Source: an uncultured Paracoccaceae bacterium
GTDB taxonomy: Bacteria; Pseudomonadota; Alphaproteobacteria; Rhodobacterales; Rhodobacteraceae
Assembly (NCBI GenBank): GCA_947494675.1
Contig: CANLVP010000002.1
Location: forward strand, 744,001-808,000
Length of the DNA: 64,000 nucleotides
Direction of reading: 5' to 3'
Below, piece after piece: positions 27,597 through 36,674 of this stretch (position 1 is the stretch's first letter; every line of letters starts with the position of its first letter). The translations under genes were made by a program, and so were the position numbers. The notes below the pieces were generated by a model. It worked only from the letters and a program-made list of their open reading frames with translations, was not told the origin of the DNA and ran no database searches.

Positions 27597-30500
27597 CTAT
27601 TCCGCCGCCTGTTTTACCGGTGAAGGGTTGCGCAAATGTGCCAATAGCTCTTCGCGTCGCTTTTCTGCCTTGGCGGCATTCGTCTCTTTCACCGGACCAA
27701 ATCCACGAATTTCAAGCGGTAGCCGCGCCAGCGCCACTGCCGCGTCATGGTTTTCCGGCGTGATCAGCTGCAAGACCTCTTTCATGTCGGCCTCGTATTG
27801 CGTGATCAACGCGCGTTCCATGCGCCGTTCCGCCGTGCGCCCAAAGGGATCGAACGGCGTGCCGCGCAGGACCTTCAGCCTTGCCAGCCATGGGAACATG
27901 CGCGCCATGCCTGCGCCATAAGCCTTTTTGCGGGGCCGCCCATCCGCACCGATCCTGGACAACATCGGCGGCGCCAGGTGGTAGGTCAGCTTGAGGTCGC
28001 CATCAAAGGTTTCAGCCGCCTTGGCTTGTGTCTCTTTCAGCAAGCGCGCGACCTCATATTCATCCTTATAAGACAAGAGCTTATGATAGCCCTCTGCCAC
28101 CGCCGCTTGCATCGGCCCCTCAAAATTTTCGACCAACTTGCGATAGCGCTTGGCCAATCGCTTGCCCTGATATTGCACCAGGTGATCCGCGCGAAAGGCG
28201 ATCTTTTCAGCCGTCGTTTTCGGTTTTTGCGTGATCTTGGGGGACACGGCCAACTGCGCCTCATCTGGGTGCAAGACAGCCCAACGCCCCAATTCAAGCG
28301 CCCGCTTATTCCGCTCAACTGCCGTCCCATTGAGGGTGATCGCCTGAACGATACTATCATGTGACAGCGGCACGGCGCCTTGCTGCCAAGCGGCACCAAA
28401 AATCATCATGTTGGAATAGATGCTATCGCCCATGACCGCCTTTGCCAGCGCGCTCGCGTCAAACATCGCAAGCCCATCGCGCAACCGCGCCTCAAGCGAA
28501 AGCGCCAATTGCTCTGCGGGCAGCCGGAATTCGGTGTCACGGGTAAAGTCGCCGGTGATGATTTCATGGCTATTGACCACGCCAACTGTCCGACCAGTGC
28601 GCATCAGGCCGAGTGTCTTGGCCCCGGCACTCACCACCAGATCGCCACCGATCAGCGTGTCACACTCGCCCGTGCTCACCCGGATCGCGGCGATATCTTC
28701 GGGCGTGTTCGCCAGCCTGCAATGAATATGCACAGCACCACCCTTTTGGGCCAGGCCGGCCATCTCCATCATGCCAGCGCCTTTGCCATCTAGATGTGCG
28801 GCCATCGCCATCACGGCCCCGATTGTGACAACACCGGTGCCACCGACGCCGGTAATCACGACGTTATGGGTGCCTGCAATCTTGGGTAGCTGCGGCATGG
28901 GTAGATCGCCGACATTCACTTCTGCAGTGGCCTGCTTCTTGATCTCAGCCCCTTCGATGGTCACGAAAGACGGGCAAAACCCATTCACACAGGAAAAATC
29001 CTTGTTGCAGCTGGATTGATCAATCGCCCGTTTGCGTCCTAGCTCTGTCTCAACCGGGGTAATCGAGACGCAATTCGACTGCACACCGCAATCGCCGCAG
29101 CCTTCGCAGACATCAGTATTGATAAAGACGCGCTTGTCAGGATCGGGAAACAGACCGCGCTTTCGGCGACGCCGCTTTTCGGCCGCACAGGTCTGGATAT
29201 AGACCAGCACGCTCACGCCCTTCACCTCGGCCAATTCGGCTTGCACACGCGGTAGTTCGGCACGTTCCGACAACCGCACCCCTTTGGGGAATAGGTCAGG
29301 CTGCACATCTTCCTTGTCGTCATAGACGACCTCGACCCGGCCAACGCCCATCGCGACCATCTCGCGGCAAATCTGATCAGCCGTCAGCCCACCATCGTTT
29401 CCCTGCCCGCCCGTCATCGCGACAGCATCATTGTAGAGGATTTTGTAGGTGATCGTGGTGCCCGCCATCAGCGCAAATCGGATCGCCTGCACGCCAGAGT
29501 GGTTGTAGGTGCCGTCGCCAAGGTTCTGGAACACATGCGCCGTCTTGCTAAACGGCGCCTCCCCAACCCAATTGGCGCCTTCACCACCCATCTGCGTGAA
29601 ACCGACGGTCTCGCGGTCCATCCACTGCACCATGTAGTGGCAGCCGATCCCGGCATAGGCGCGGCTACCTTCCGGGACCTTGGTGGATGAATTATGCGGG
29701 CAACCCGAACAGAAGTAGGGCAAGCGCGCAGCCAATTCGGGTGCGTTGTCAGCCTTTTTTGCCGCTGCAATCGCATCCAGCCCTGCCGTGATCCCGCCCG
29801 ACCCGCAGCCTTCTTCAATCAAAATGCCACCGATCTTTTCGGCGATCCAAATCGGGTTCAAATCTGCTTTTGTCGGAAACACCTCTTCCCGGCGACCCGC
29901 CGAATGTTCATCACCCTTGTGCCAGCCATAGACCCGGCGACCATTACGGTCGTCAAACAGTGCCTCTTTCACCTGCACTTCGATCAGCTTGCGCTTTTCT
30001 TCCACCACGATGATCAGGTCGAGCCCGTCAGCCCAATCATGAAAGCCGACCATATCCAGCGGCCAAACCTGACCGACCTTATAAGTGGTCAGCCCCATCT
30101 CCTCTGCGGTGTCGGCTTCGATGCCTAGCAAACTCAGCGCATGCACCAGATCGAGGTAGTTCTTCCCCGCCGCGACAAACCCAATCTTTGCGCCCGCCTT
30201 GCCCCATTTGCGCTGGTCCATCTTATTGGCGCGCGAAAATGCCTCTGCCGCGAAACGCTTGTGGTCGATCATCCGTGCTTCTTGCAGTTGCGGTGTGTCC
30301 ACCAGCCGGATGTTCAGCCCGCCATCGGGCAAGTCCAGATCGGGCGTCTCAAACGTCAATCGATGCGGATCGCCATCGACAACGGATGTCACTTCAACCG
30401 TGTCCTTCATCGTCTTCAGGCCGACCCAAACACCGGCATAGCGGCTCAGCGCCCAAGCATAGAGGCCGTAGTCCATGATTTCCTGCACGCCTGCCGGGCT

Positions 30501-31013
30501 GACAATCGGCATATAGGCGTCCAGCATGGCCCAGTCTGACTGGTGCAGCGTCGTCGAACTTTCGCCTGTATGGTCATCCCCCATCGCCATGATGACACCG
30601 CCCGCAGGGCTGGTCCCGGCCATATTCGCATGCCGCATCACATCACCAGAGCGGTCAACACCCGGGCCCTTGCCATACCAAAGGCCAAACACGCCGTCAT
30701 ATTTGCCTTCGCCCCGCAGCTCTGCCTGTTGGCTGCCCCAAAGCGCTGTCGCTGCAAGGTCCTCATTCAATCCCGGTTGAAAGGTGACTTGGTTCTGCAC
30801 CAGAACTTCTGACGCGCGGGACATCTGCATATCGACCGCACCCAAGGGCGACCCACGATAACCTGTCACATAGCCCGCCGTATCAAGACCCGCTCGCTCA
30901 TCCCTTGCTCGCTGCATCAGCATCAGCCGCACAAGCGCCTGTGTGCCGTTCAGCAGCACATGCCGTTTGGACAGATCATAGCGATCATTCAGCGAAATCT
31001 CTTCACGGCCCAT
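27597..31013 (-). CDS. Indolepyruvate ferredoxin oxidoreductase, fused alpha and beta subunits
   Basis: 1138 residues. By family it oxidatively decarboxylates aryl or branched 2-oxo acids to acyl-CoA, passing electrons to ferredoxin, in the cytoplasm. Order: pyrimidine-binding domain (TGYRGSPLGAVDMQ) near the N-terminus; TPP domain with CSGCPHNSST and GGEGANWVGEAPFS in the middle; a CEGCGDC iron-sulfur segment around 640; and the gamma/beta-type domain GVGGTGVVTIGAV with LAQKGGAVHIH towards the C-terminus. ATG 31013 follows GGGAGG. It is divergent from a LysR regulator with a palindrome between them, so phenylacetate-type amino acid breakdown under that regulator is plausible (compare the PaaG-like gene downstream). 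Confidence 0.93.
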   Translation of the reverse strand: MGREEISLNDRYDLSKRHVLLNGTQALVRLMLMQRARDERAGLDTAGYVTGYRGSPLGAVDMQMSRASEVLVQNQVTFQPGLNEDLAATALWGSQQAELRGEGKYDGVFGLWYGKGPGVDRSGDVMRHANMAGTSPAGGVIMAMGDDHTGESSTTLHQSDWAMLDAYMPIVSPAGVQEIMDYGLYAWALSRYAGVWVGLKTMKDTVEVTSVVDGDPHRLTFETPDLDLPDGGLNIRLVDTPQLQEARMIDHKRFAAEAFSRANKMDQRKWGKAGAKIGFVAAGKNYLDLVHALSLLGIEADTAEEMGLTTYKVGQVWPLDMVGFHDWADGLDLIIVVEEKRKLIEVQVKEALFDDRNGRRVYGWHKGDEHSAGRREEVFPTKADLNPIWIAEKIGGILIEEGCGSGGITAGLDAIAAAKKADNAPELAARLPYFCSGCPHNSSTKVPEGSRAYAGIGCHYMVQWMDRETVGFTQMGGEGANWVGEAPFSKTAHVFQNLGDGTYNHSGVQAIRFALMAGTTITYKILYNDAVAMTGGQGNDGGLTADQICREMVAMGVGRVEVVYDDKEDVQPDLFPKGVRLSERAELPRVQAELAEVKGVSVLVYIQTCAAEKRRRRKRGLFPDPDKRVFINTDVCEGCGDCGVQSNCVSITPVETELGRKRAIDQSSCNKDFSCVNGFCPSFVTIEGAEIKKQATAEVNVGDLPMPQLPKIAGTHNVVITGVGGTGVVTIGAVMAMAAHLDGKGAGMMEMAGLAQKGGAVHIHCRLANTPEDIAAIRVSTGECDTLIGGDLVVSAGAKTLGLMRTGRTVGVVNSHEIITGDFTRDTEFRLPAEQLALSLEARLRDGLAMFDASALAKAVMGDSIYSNMMIFGAAWQQGAVPLSHDSIVQAITLNGTAVERNKRALELGRWAVLHPDEAQLAVSPKITQKPKTTAEKIAFRADHLVQYQGKRLAKRYRKLVENFEGPMQAAVAEGYHKLLSYKDEYEVARLLKETQAKAAETFDGDLKLTYHLAPPMLSRIGADGRPRKKAYGAGMARMFPWLARLKVLRGTPFDPFGRTAERRMERALITQYEADMKEVLQLITPENHDAAVALARLPLEIRGFGPVKETNAAKAEKRREELLAHLRNPSPVKQAAE

Positions 31014-31085
31014 GATGCACCTCCCAATGCCTCTGTCGCGCCCGCAGGATAGGTCAAACTTTCTGACCTATAAAGCAAAATCGAC

Positions 31086-31101
31086 CAAATCACGCGATTT
31101 G
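31086..31101. promoter_or_regulatory. Palindrome between the oxidoreductase gene and its divergent LysR gene
   Basis: CAAATC-ACGC-GATTTG, six-base arms around four bases, roughly in the middle of the 156-base divergent spacer. LysR regulators commonly bind interrupted palindromes in such spacers. The T-N11-A rule is not clearly met, so the link is positional. Confidence 0.4.
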
Positions 31102-31169
31102 CATTGAACCATAGAAACAGCGTAATGAACCTTCAGTGAGAGCGTTAACATTATTTCGGCGGGCATGTG

Positions 31170-32075
31170 ATGGACTGGGACAAGCTAAGAATATTTCACG
31201 CCGTTGCTGACGCAGGGTCGCTGACACACGCTGGTGACACGCTGCATCTGTCCCAATCCGCGGTCAGCCGCCAAGTTCGCGCGCTCGAAGAATCACTCAA
31301 CACCACCCTGTTTCACCGCCATGCGCGTGGCCTGATCCTGACCGAACAAGGTGAGTTGCTGTTCGACGCGACTAAGTCGATGAACAAGCGGCTCGAGGCT
31401 GCTTCGGCCCGCATCCGCGATAGCGAAGAAGAAGTGTTCGGCGACCTGCGCGTGACAACCACAACGGGGTTCGGCACGCTCTGGCTCGCCCCGCGCCTGC
31501 CAAAGCTCTATGAGCTCTACCCCGACCTCAAGATCGACCTGATGCTTGAGGAACGCGTGCTTGACCTGCCCATGCGCGAAGCAGACGTCGCGATCCGCAT
31601 GAAAGAACCCAGCCAAGCCGATTTGATCCGCAAACGTCTAATGTCCGTACGGATGCGGCTTTATGCGTCGCGCACATACCTGGAAGAGGTCGGCGGCATC
31701 GACGATATCGAAGACATCGCCGACCACCGCTTGATTTGCCAAAGCCCCGCGTCGACGCAAGTTGCCGCTGGTGCGGCCATGGTCCAGCACCTCTTGACCT
31801 ATGACGTCCAATCACTTTTCACCGTGAACAACTACTTTGGCGTGCTGCAAGGTGTCCTGAACAAATTGGGCGTCGGCGTCCTGCCCGACTATGTCACCGA
31901 AGACTTTCCCGATCTGGTCCGCATCCTGCCTGATGTCGAATCCGGTGAGGTTCCCGTCTTCCTCGCCTACCCAGAAGAGTTACGGCAATCTAAACGGATC
32001 AGCGCCTTCCGCGATTTTGTGCAGGATGAGATTATCGCCCATCGTCGCAAAATACGTGAGACTTCCGCGACTTAG
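31170..32075 (+). CDS. LysR-family transcriptional regulator
   Basis: 301 residues. The N-terminal winged helix (about 1-62) contains HAVADAGSLTHAGDTLHLSQSAVSRQVRALE, the standard LysR reading. The C-terminal effector domain covers about 90-290 (LRVTTTTGFGTLWLAPRLP). GTG 31167 and ATG 31170 are adjacent; the ATG is preferred. It faces the indolepyruvate oxidoreductase gene and probably regulates it, although a family of near-identical LysR proteins in roseobacters lies beside various genes. A terminator follows at 32122. Confidence 0.93.
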   Translation: MDWDKLRIFHAVADAGSLTHAGDTLHLSQSAVSRQVRALEESLNTTLFHRHARGLILTEQGELLFDATKSMNKRLEAASARIRDSEEEVFGDLRVTTTTGFGTLWLAPRLPKLYELYPDLKIDLMLEERVLDLPMREADVAIRMKEPSQADLIRKRLMSVRMRLYASRTYLEEVGGIDDIEDIADHRLICQSPASTQVAAGAAMVQHLLTYDVQSLFTVNNYFGVLQGVLNKLGVGVLPDYVTEDFPDLVRILPDVESGEVPVFLAYPEELRQSKRISAFRDFVQDEIIAHRRKIRETSAT

Positions 32076-32121
32076 GTCACACACACCTGAGCTATGCGCC
32101 AGACGCATATCGGCAATGCGG

Positions 32122-32140
32122 AACCGGCAGGCCGGTTTTT
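32122..32140 (+). terminator. Terminator of the LysR gene
   Basis: AACCGG / CCGGTT with a CAGG loop runs into five Ts, 46 bases after the lysR stop. Stem is short (six pairs) but GC-rich in the middle. Confidence 0.7.
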
Positions 32141-32176
32141 CTTGAATGGTCAAATATGCGCCCCTATGTCCAGTAG

Positions 32177-32255
32177 CGAGGCGATTGATGCTTTTGCGCT
32201 CATTGCCTCACCTCCCTGTTGGACTTTGCCGGGCCTTGTGCCCGGCATTTTTTTT
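32177..32255 (+). ncRNA. Candidate small RNA with an anti-Shine-Dalgarno CCTCCC motif
   Basis: The gap between the lysR terminator and the HAD gene holds a self-contained unit. TTGAAT (32142-32147), 17 bases, then TATGTC (32165-32170) form a moderate promoter. A short transcript of about 80 bases would contain CACCTCCC near its centre and end at a strong hairpin with eight Ts. No credible protein frame is present. CCTCCC motifs in exposed positions mark many alphaproteobacterial small RNAs. The 5' end is a guess from the promoter; the 3' end rests on the terminator. Confidence 0.35.
32228..32255 (+). terminator. Strong rho-independent terminator
   Basis: GCCGGGC (32228-32234), five-base loop, GCCCGGC (32240-32246), one A, then eight Ts. 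There is no gene on the plus strand just upstream other than a candidate small RNA, as lysR already has its own terminator. It faces the end of the broken HAD gene. Confidence 0.85.
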
Positions 32256-32268
32256 GGCCGCAACACGC

Positions 32269-32870
32269 TTAAACCGCGCCAAAGACCGCGCGCAATGATT
32301 GGTTATCTGTCCAATGATGGGCCACCCAGCCACAAGCCCTTGCCGCTTCAACATTTGGCAATCTGTCATCAACAAAAACGTAGGTCGCTCCGGGCAGCCC
32401 TACACGCGCCTCTGCCGCAGCAAAGAACGCTGGGTCCGGCTTTTTCGCGCCAACTGCCGCCGACCAGATCGCCCCATCAACCATGTCGCCAAGGCCAAGA
32501 TGGTCCAGCAGATAGGCCGCACGCAGATGTTCCTGATTGGTGGCAAGCCAGACCGACACGCCCGCTGCCCTGATCTCGGCAACCTCGCGCAACATGTCCG
32601 TGTTGAGCGTTGCGTCCTGCGCAAACCAATAGTCGCGCAACGAGGTCGCGCTGACCTCCGTTCCAATCTCGTCCAAGGCAATCTCAAGCAGTGGCATCAT
32701 CTCAGCCTTACCGATGATGATCTCAGCCCAGTATTTGGAAAAAACGCATCCAGAAAGTCGCGTTTCGGAATGCCCAAATCGGCCTCAAGCTGGTCCGACC
32801 AGCTGCCACCATTTGGCCCTGCTGTGACCAACACGCCGTCCACATCCAACATCAGTACATATTCGGTCAT
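32269..32870 (-). pseudogene. HAD-family hydrolase interrupted by a one-base frameshift
   Basis: ATG 32870 opens a HAD protein with the catalytic motif MLDVDGVLV. At a run of six Ts (plus-strand As 32739-32744) the frame shifts and stops after 58 residues. One more T would give ...AFFSKYWAEIIIGKAEMMPLLE and continue without break into the rest: NQEHLRAAYLLDHLGL, AVGAKKPDPAFF (motif III lysine) and YVFVDDRLPNVEAA (motif IV). Repaired, it would be a 200-residue HAD-IA phosphatase. It may be a real pseudogene, a phase-variable homopolymer or a sequencing error; a shorter protein from ATG 32700 would lack the nucleophile. Substrate unknown. Confidence 0.85.
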
Positions 32871-32932
32871 CAAACCCGCCTTTCACTTCGCGTCACCCTG
32901 CCCTAAAAGCATGCCGAGTCGAGGGGAAAGCC

Positions 32933-35092
32933 ATGTCCGATCCAGAAATCACCGAAGATGTCATCGCCGCACACGGCTTCACACCGGAAGAATATGCCGA
33001 GGTGAAGAAAATCCTGAACCGCGATCCCAATTTCACCGAAATGGGCATCTTTTCGGCGATGTGGAACGAACATTGTTCCTACAAATCGTCCAAGAAATGG
33101 CTGCGGACCCTTCCAACAACCGGCCCACAGGTCATCTGCGGCCCCGGTGAAAACGCAGGCGTCGTGGACATCGGTGACGGTCAGGCCGTGATCTTCAAAA
33201 TGGAAAGCCACAACCACCCCAGCTACATTGAGCCCTATCAGGGCGCGGCCACCGGTGTCGGCGGCATCCTCCGCGACGTCTTTACCATGGGCGCACGGCC
33301 CATTGCGGCGATGAACTCTCTTAGCTTCGGTGAACCCGATCACCCCAAGACCCGGCAGCTTGTGAACGGTGTCGTCGCTGGCGTTGGCGGTTACGGCAAT
33401 TGCTTTGGCGTGCCCACCATCGGCGGTGAGGTCCGTTTTGACCCCGCCTACAACGGCAACTGCCTCGTGAACGCCTTTGCCGCAGGCCTCGCGGATACAG
33501 ACAAGATCTTCTATTCCGCCGCCTCTGGCGTCGGCATGCCGGTCGTCTATCTGGGTGCCAAAACGGGCCGTGACGGCGTTGGCGGGGCCACTATGGCCAG
33601 CGCCGAATTTGACGACACGATTGAGGAAAAGCGCCCCACTGTGCAAGTGGGCGACCCCTTCACCGAAAAACGCCTGATGGAAGCCACGCTTGAACTGATG
33701 GCCACCGGTGCGGTCATCTCAATTCAGGACATGGGGGCCGCGGGCCTCACTTGTTCTGCCGTTGAAATGGGTGACAAAGGCGGGCTTGGCGTACGCCTAA
33801 ACCTCGAAGACGTCCCGCAGCGCGAAGACAACATGACCGCCTATGAGATGATGCTGTCCGAAAGCCAGGAGCGTATGTTGATGGTCCTCAAGCCAGAGCT
33901 TGAGGCCGAAGCCCGCGCCGTGTTCGAAAAATGGGACCTCGACTTTGCCATCGTGGGTGAGACCCTGCCCGAAGATCGGTTCCTGATCATGCACAACGGA
34001 GAAGTCAAAGCCGATTTGCCGCTGTCCAAACTGTCCTCGACCGCACCAGAATACGACCGCCCATGGGTGCCGACCCCCGCAGCGGAACCGCTTGGCGATG
34101 TCGTCGGCGTTGATCCAATCGATGGGCTCAAAGCGCTGATTGGCAGCCCGAACTACGCGGCCAAACAATGGGTCTATGAACAATACGACAGCCAGGTCAT
34201 GGGCGACACCGCACGCATTCCCGGCCTTGGCGCAGGCATCATCCGGGTGCACGGGACGCCGAAATCGCTCGCCTTCACCTCAGACGTCACCCCCCGCTAC
34301 GTGAAAGCCAACCCTGTCGAGGGCGGCAAACAAGCCGTTGCCGAGGCCTTTCGCAACCTGACCTCCGTTGGCGCCACGCCGCTGGCGACCACCGACAACA
34401 TGAACTTCGGCAACCCCGAAAAGCCCGCGATCATGGGCCAATTTGTCGGTGCGATCCAAGGCATTGGCGAAGCCGTCAGCGCGCTGGATATGCCTATCGT
34501 GTCGGGCAACGTGTCACTTTACAACGAAACCGACGGCACCGGCATCTTGCCCACTCCGACAATCGGCGCGGTAGGTCTGATTGCCGACCCTGACCTGATG
34601 ATCGCCGGTGAAATTCGCGAAGGTCACGTCTTGCTTGTGGTTGGTGAAACCCACGGCCACCTTGGTCAATCCGCGCTTCTGGCCGAGGTCTATGGCCGCG
34701 CCGAAGGTGACGCGCCTGCCGTGGACCTTGCCGCCGAAAAGCGCAACGGCGACTTCATCCGCAACAATCACGCATTGATCCGCGCTTGCACCGATCTATC
34801 CGACGGTGGCCTCGCCCTTGCTGCGTTTGAAATGGCAGAGGCGGCAGGCGTTGGCATCACCCTGGACGCATCCGACACCCCCACCCTCTTTGGTGAGGAT
34901 CAGGCCCGCTACCTGATCGCTTGCAACTTTGATCAGGCCGAGGCTTTGATGATTGCAGCAGGTCAGGCAGGTGTGCCGCTTGCAACTGTTGGTAAGGTCG
35001 GGGGCGACACCGTGACCTTTGGCGCCGCATCCGCACCACTTGCAGAACTGGCACAGGTCTACCGGACATCCTTTGCCGCGGCTGTCGCCTGA
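32933..35092 (+). CDS. purL: Phosphoribosylformylglycinamidine synthase subunit PurL
   Basis: 719 residues, the small PurL that works with separate PurS and PurQ. It uses ATP and ammonia to convert FGAR to FGAM in purine synthesis. [15 protein letters not shown] with the active-site histidine, GIGDGQ-type ATP loop ([21 protein letters not shown]), [14 protein letters not shown] and the late [13 protein letters not shown] repeat are all intact. ATG 32933 has GAGGGGA before it. purQ and purS are not in the window. A bolA gene follows after 73 bases. Confidence 0.97.
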   Translation: MSDPEITEDVIAAHGFTPEEYAEVKKILNRDPNFTEMGIFSAMWNEHCSYKSSKKWLRTLPTTGPQVICGPGENAGVVDIGDGQAVIFKMESHNHPSYIEPYQGAATGVGGILRDVFTMGARPIAAMNSLSFGEPDHPKTRQLVNGVVAGVGGYGNCFGVPTIGGEVRFDPAYNGNCLVNAFAAGLADTDKIFYSAASGVGMPVVYLGAKTGRDGVGGATMASAEFDDTIEEKRPTVQVGDPFTEKRLMEATLELMATGAVISIQDMGAAGLTCSAVEMGDKGGLGVRLNLEDVPQREDNMTAYEMMLSESQERMLMVLKPELEAEARAVFEKWDLDFAIVGETLPEDRFLIMHNGEVKADLPLSKLSSTAPEYDRPWVPTPAAEPLGDVVGVDPIDGLKALIGSPNYAAKQWVYEQYDSQVMGDTARIPGLGAGIIRVHGTPKSLAFTSDVTPRYVKANPVEGGKQAVAEAFRNLTSVGATPLATTDNMNFGNPEKPAIMGQFVGAIQGIGEAVSALDMPIVSGNVSLYNETDGTGILPTPTIGAVGLIADPDLMIAGEIREGHVLLVVGETHGHLGQSALLAEVYGRAEGDAPAVDLAAEKRNGDFIRNNHALIRACTDLSDGGLALAAFEMAEAAGVGITLDASDTPTLFGEDQARYLIACNFDQAEALMIAAGQAGVPLATVGKVGGDTVTFGAASAPLAELAQVYRTSFAAAVA

Positions 35093-35165
35093 TCACTTGC
35101 GGCACGCGCCCCTTGCCGCGCCCAGCATCGGCCCCTAGATTGGATACAAGCAAACGAGAGCCGAC

Positions 35166-35399
35166 ATGATCACAGCCCACGACATCGAAACCCTGCTCCG
35201 TGAGAGCTTTCCAGATGCCAAAATCGCCGTGCAAGGCGACGACGGTGCGCATTTTGCGGCAGAAGTGATCGACGAAAGCTTTCGCGGCAAGAACCGCGTG
35301 CAGCAACAACGCGCAGTCTATGCCGCGCTTAAGGGCAAGATGGACGGCGCGAATGGCGAACTCCACGCCCTTGCCCTGACCACCAAGGCACCGGACTGA
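35166..35399 (+). CDS. bolA: BolA-family protein
   Basis: 77 residues with the BolA/IbaG pattern: an N-terminal helix (ETLLRESFPDAKI), HFAAEVIDESFRGKNRVQQQRAVYAAL and ELHALALTTK. The conserved C-terminal histidine lies in LHAL. These proteins bind monothiol glutaredoxins through a shared 2Fe-2S cluster and act in iron-sulfur trafficking or iron sensing. The gene lies three genes upstream of the plus-strand CGFS glutaredoxin it would partner. Its TGA overlaps the next ATG. Confidence 0.94.
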   Translation: MITAHDIETLLRESFPDAKIAVQGDDGAHFAAEVIDESFRGKNRVQQQRAVYAALKGKMDGANGELHALALTTKAPD

Positions 35400-35695
35400 T
35401 GACGGGCACGCAACTTGGTCTGGCAGGCATTGCCATCTGCGTTGTTTGCCTTGTCTTCTTCCAAATCCGCGCCCGCAAGAAAACCCATCGTCCGCTCGCC
35501 TCGTTTCGGCCAGACATCCCACAAGAGGCACGCGAAACGGCCCTTGGTTTGGAAGCGATCGACATGGACGCCATCGACGACGTCAACCGCCGCAACGATG
35601 CCCTTTCTTCCATGACCGGGTCCCGACATTCACAAAGCAGCTATACCAGCATCCTTGGACAGGTCTGGAAACCCAAGCCAACCAAGCATAAATGA
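35399..35695 (+). CDS. Small single-pass membrane protein between bolA and grxD
   Basis: 98 residues. Residues about 5-23 are a membrane helix (LGLAGIAICVVCLVFFQI), followed by a positively charged stop (RARKK) and a soluble cytoplasmic tail rich in polar residues. I do not recognise a named family. The start overlaps the bolA stop (TGATG), so it is translated with BolA; grxD follows 45 bases later. A role linked to iron-sulfur handling is suggested only by this placement. Confidence 0.75.
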   Translation: MTGTQLGLAGIAICVVCLVFFQIRARKKTHRPLASFRPDIPQEARETALGLEAIDMDAIDDVNRRNDALSSMTGSRHSQSSYTSILGQVWKPKPTKHK

Positions 35696-35740
35696 CACCG
35701 CAACGGGCGGCAAAGCCACCAAAGCGCAAAGGACCAAAGA

Positions 35741-36100
35741 ATGACCGCTGAGACCCAGATCAAAGAAACCGTCACCGCAAACGACGTTGTGCTGTTCATG
35801 AAAGGCACCAAATCCATGCCACAATGTGGGTTTTCGTCCCGCGTCGCTGGTGTGCTGAACTTCATGGGCGTCGATTTTGCCGATGTGAACGTGCTGGCAG
35901 ACGATGAAATCCGCCAAGGCATCAAGGATTACTCCGACTGGCCCACGATCCCCCAGCTTTACGTCAAAGGTGAGTTCATCGGCGGCTGCGACATCATCAC
36001 AGAGATGACGTTGTCGGGTGAACTCGACACGCTTTTCGCCGACCAAGGCGTGAATTTCGACAAGGAAGCCGCCGACAAGATCCGCGAAGCCAACGCTTAA
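35741..36100 (+). CDS. grxD: Monothiol (CGFS-type) glutaredoxin
   Basis: 119 residues. The active site CGFS is at 29-32 ([10 protein letters not shown]); glutathione- and cluster-binding elements WPTIPQLYV and [10 protein letters not shown] follow. Two such monomers with two glutathiones hold a 2Fe-2S cluster that is passed to BolA or to apoproteins. GAAAGG-like purines (AAGGACC) precede the ATG. Immediately downstream is a related protein without the cysteine. This is the sole class II glutaredoxin in the window and looks fully functional. Confidence 0.96.
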   Translation: MTAETQIKETVTANDVVLFMKGTKSMPQCGFSSRVAGVLNFMGVDFADVNVLADDEIRQGIKDYSDWPTIPQLYVKGEFIGGCDIITEMTLSGELDTLFADQGVNFDKEAADKIREANA

Positions 36101-36106
36101 CCCGCG

Positions 36107-36658
36107 TTGTCATTAGAAGAACTGATCGTCAAAACCATTGTGGTGCTCATTTTCGCCCGGATCATTTACCGGGTGATCAGGGCACCTGTCGGCCGACACG
36201 CGCGGTTTGGGTCAAACTATGATGCCCCCGACCTCAATCAACGGCTCGAGGGTTCGCTACAACGCATGGCGCAACCTGCGCCACATCATGTGCAACAATC
36301 CGACGATGATGACGCGCGGGCGTTTCTCAATGCACTCATCACGCATTACCCCGTCGTGTTGTTTCATGACGGTGAGATCAGCGATGAAGCGGACGATCAT
36401 ACGCGGATCATGTTCGACACGCTGACAGCGTTAGGCATTACGCCCAAAACCGTTGATATCAAAACCGATATTACGCTGTCCCGAGCGTTCGATGACCCCT
36501 TGAACGCTCCACAGGTCTACGTTCAAGCCAAACAGATCGGCGGCTTTGATGCTGTGATGGAGACCATCAAGGATGGTTCATTCGCCCGCACAGCGCGCGC
36601 ACTAAAGCCACCGATGGATGAAACGGCCTACGCCGCGCTCCGCCAATCACTGAGCTAG
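36107..36658 (+). CDS. Membrane-anchored glutaredoxin-like protein lacking the CGFS cysteine
   Basis: 183 residues as called. Residues about 5-24 are a hydrophobic anchor (EELIVKTIVVLIFARIIYRV) and 25-75 a polar linker. About 80-175 align with GrxD: YPVVLFHDG with [20 protein letters not shown] with [10 protein letters not shown], and NAPQVYVQAKQIGGFDAVMET with [21 protein letters not shown]. The catalytic CGFS is replaced by residues around EADDHTR, so neither thiol chemistry nor the normal cluster ligand is available. The start is uncertain: TTG 36107 is used because no ATG fits and no Shine-Dalgarno is clear. Position right after grxD suggests a regulatory or membrane-docking partner in the BolA/Grx system; that is inference. 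Confidence 0.65.
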   Translation: MSLEELIVKTIVVLIFARIIYRVIRAPVGRHARFGSNYDAPDLNQRLEGSLQRMAQPAPHHVQQSDDDDARAFLNALITHYPVVLFHDGEISDEADDHTRIMFDTLTALGITPKTVDIKTDITLSRAFDDPLNAPQVYVQAKQIGGFDAVMETIKDGSFARTARALKPPMDETAYAALRQSLS

Positions 36659-36674
36659 CGTCAGACGGGTGTGA

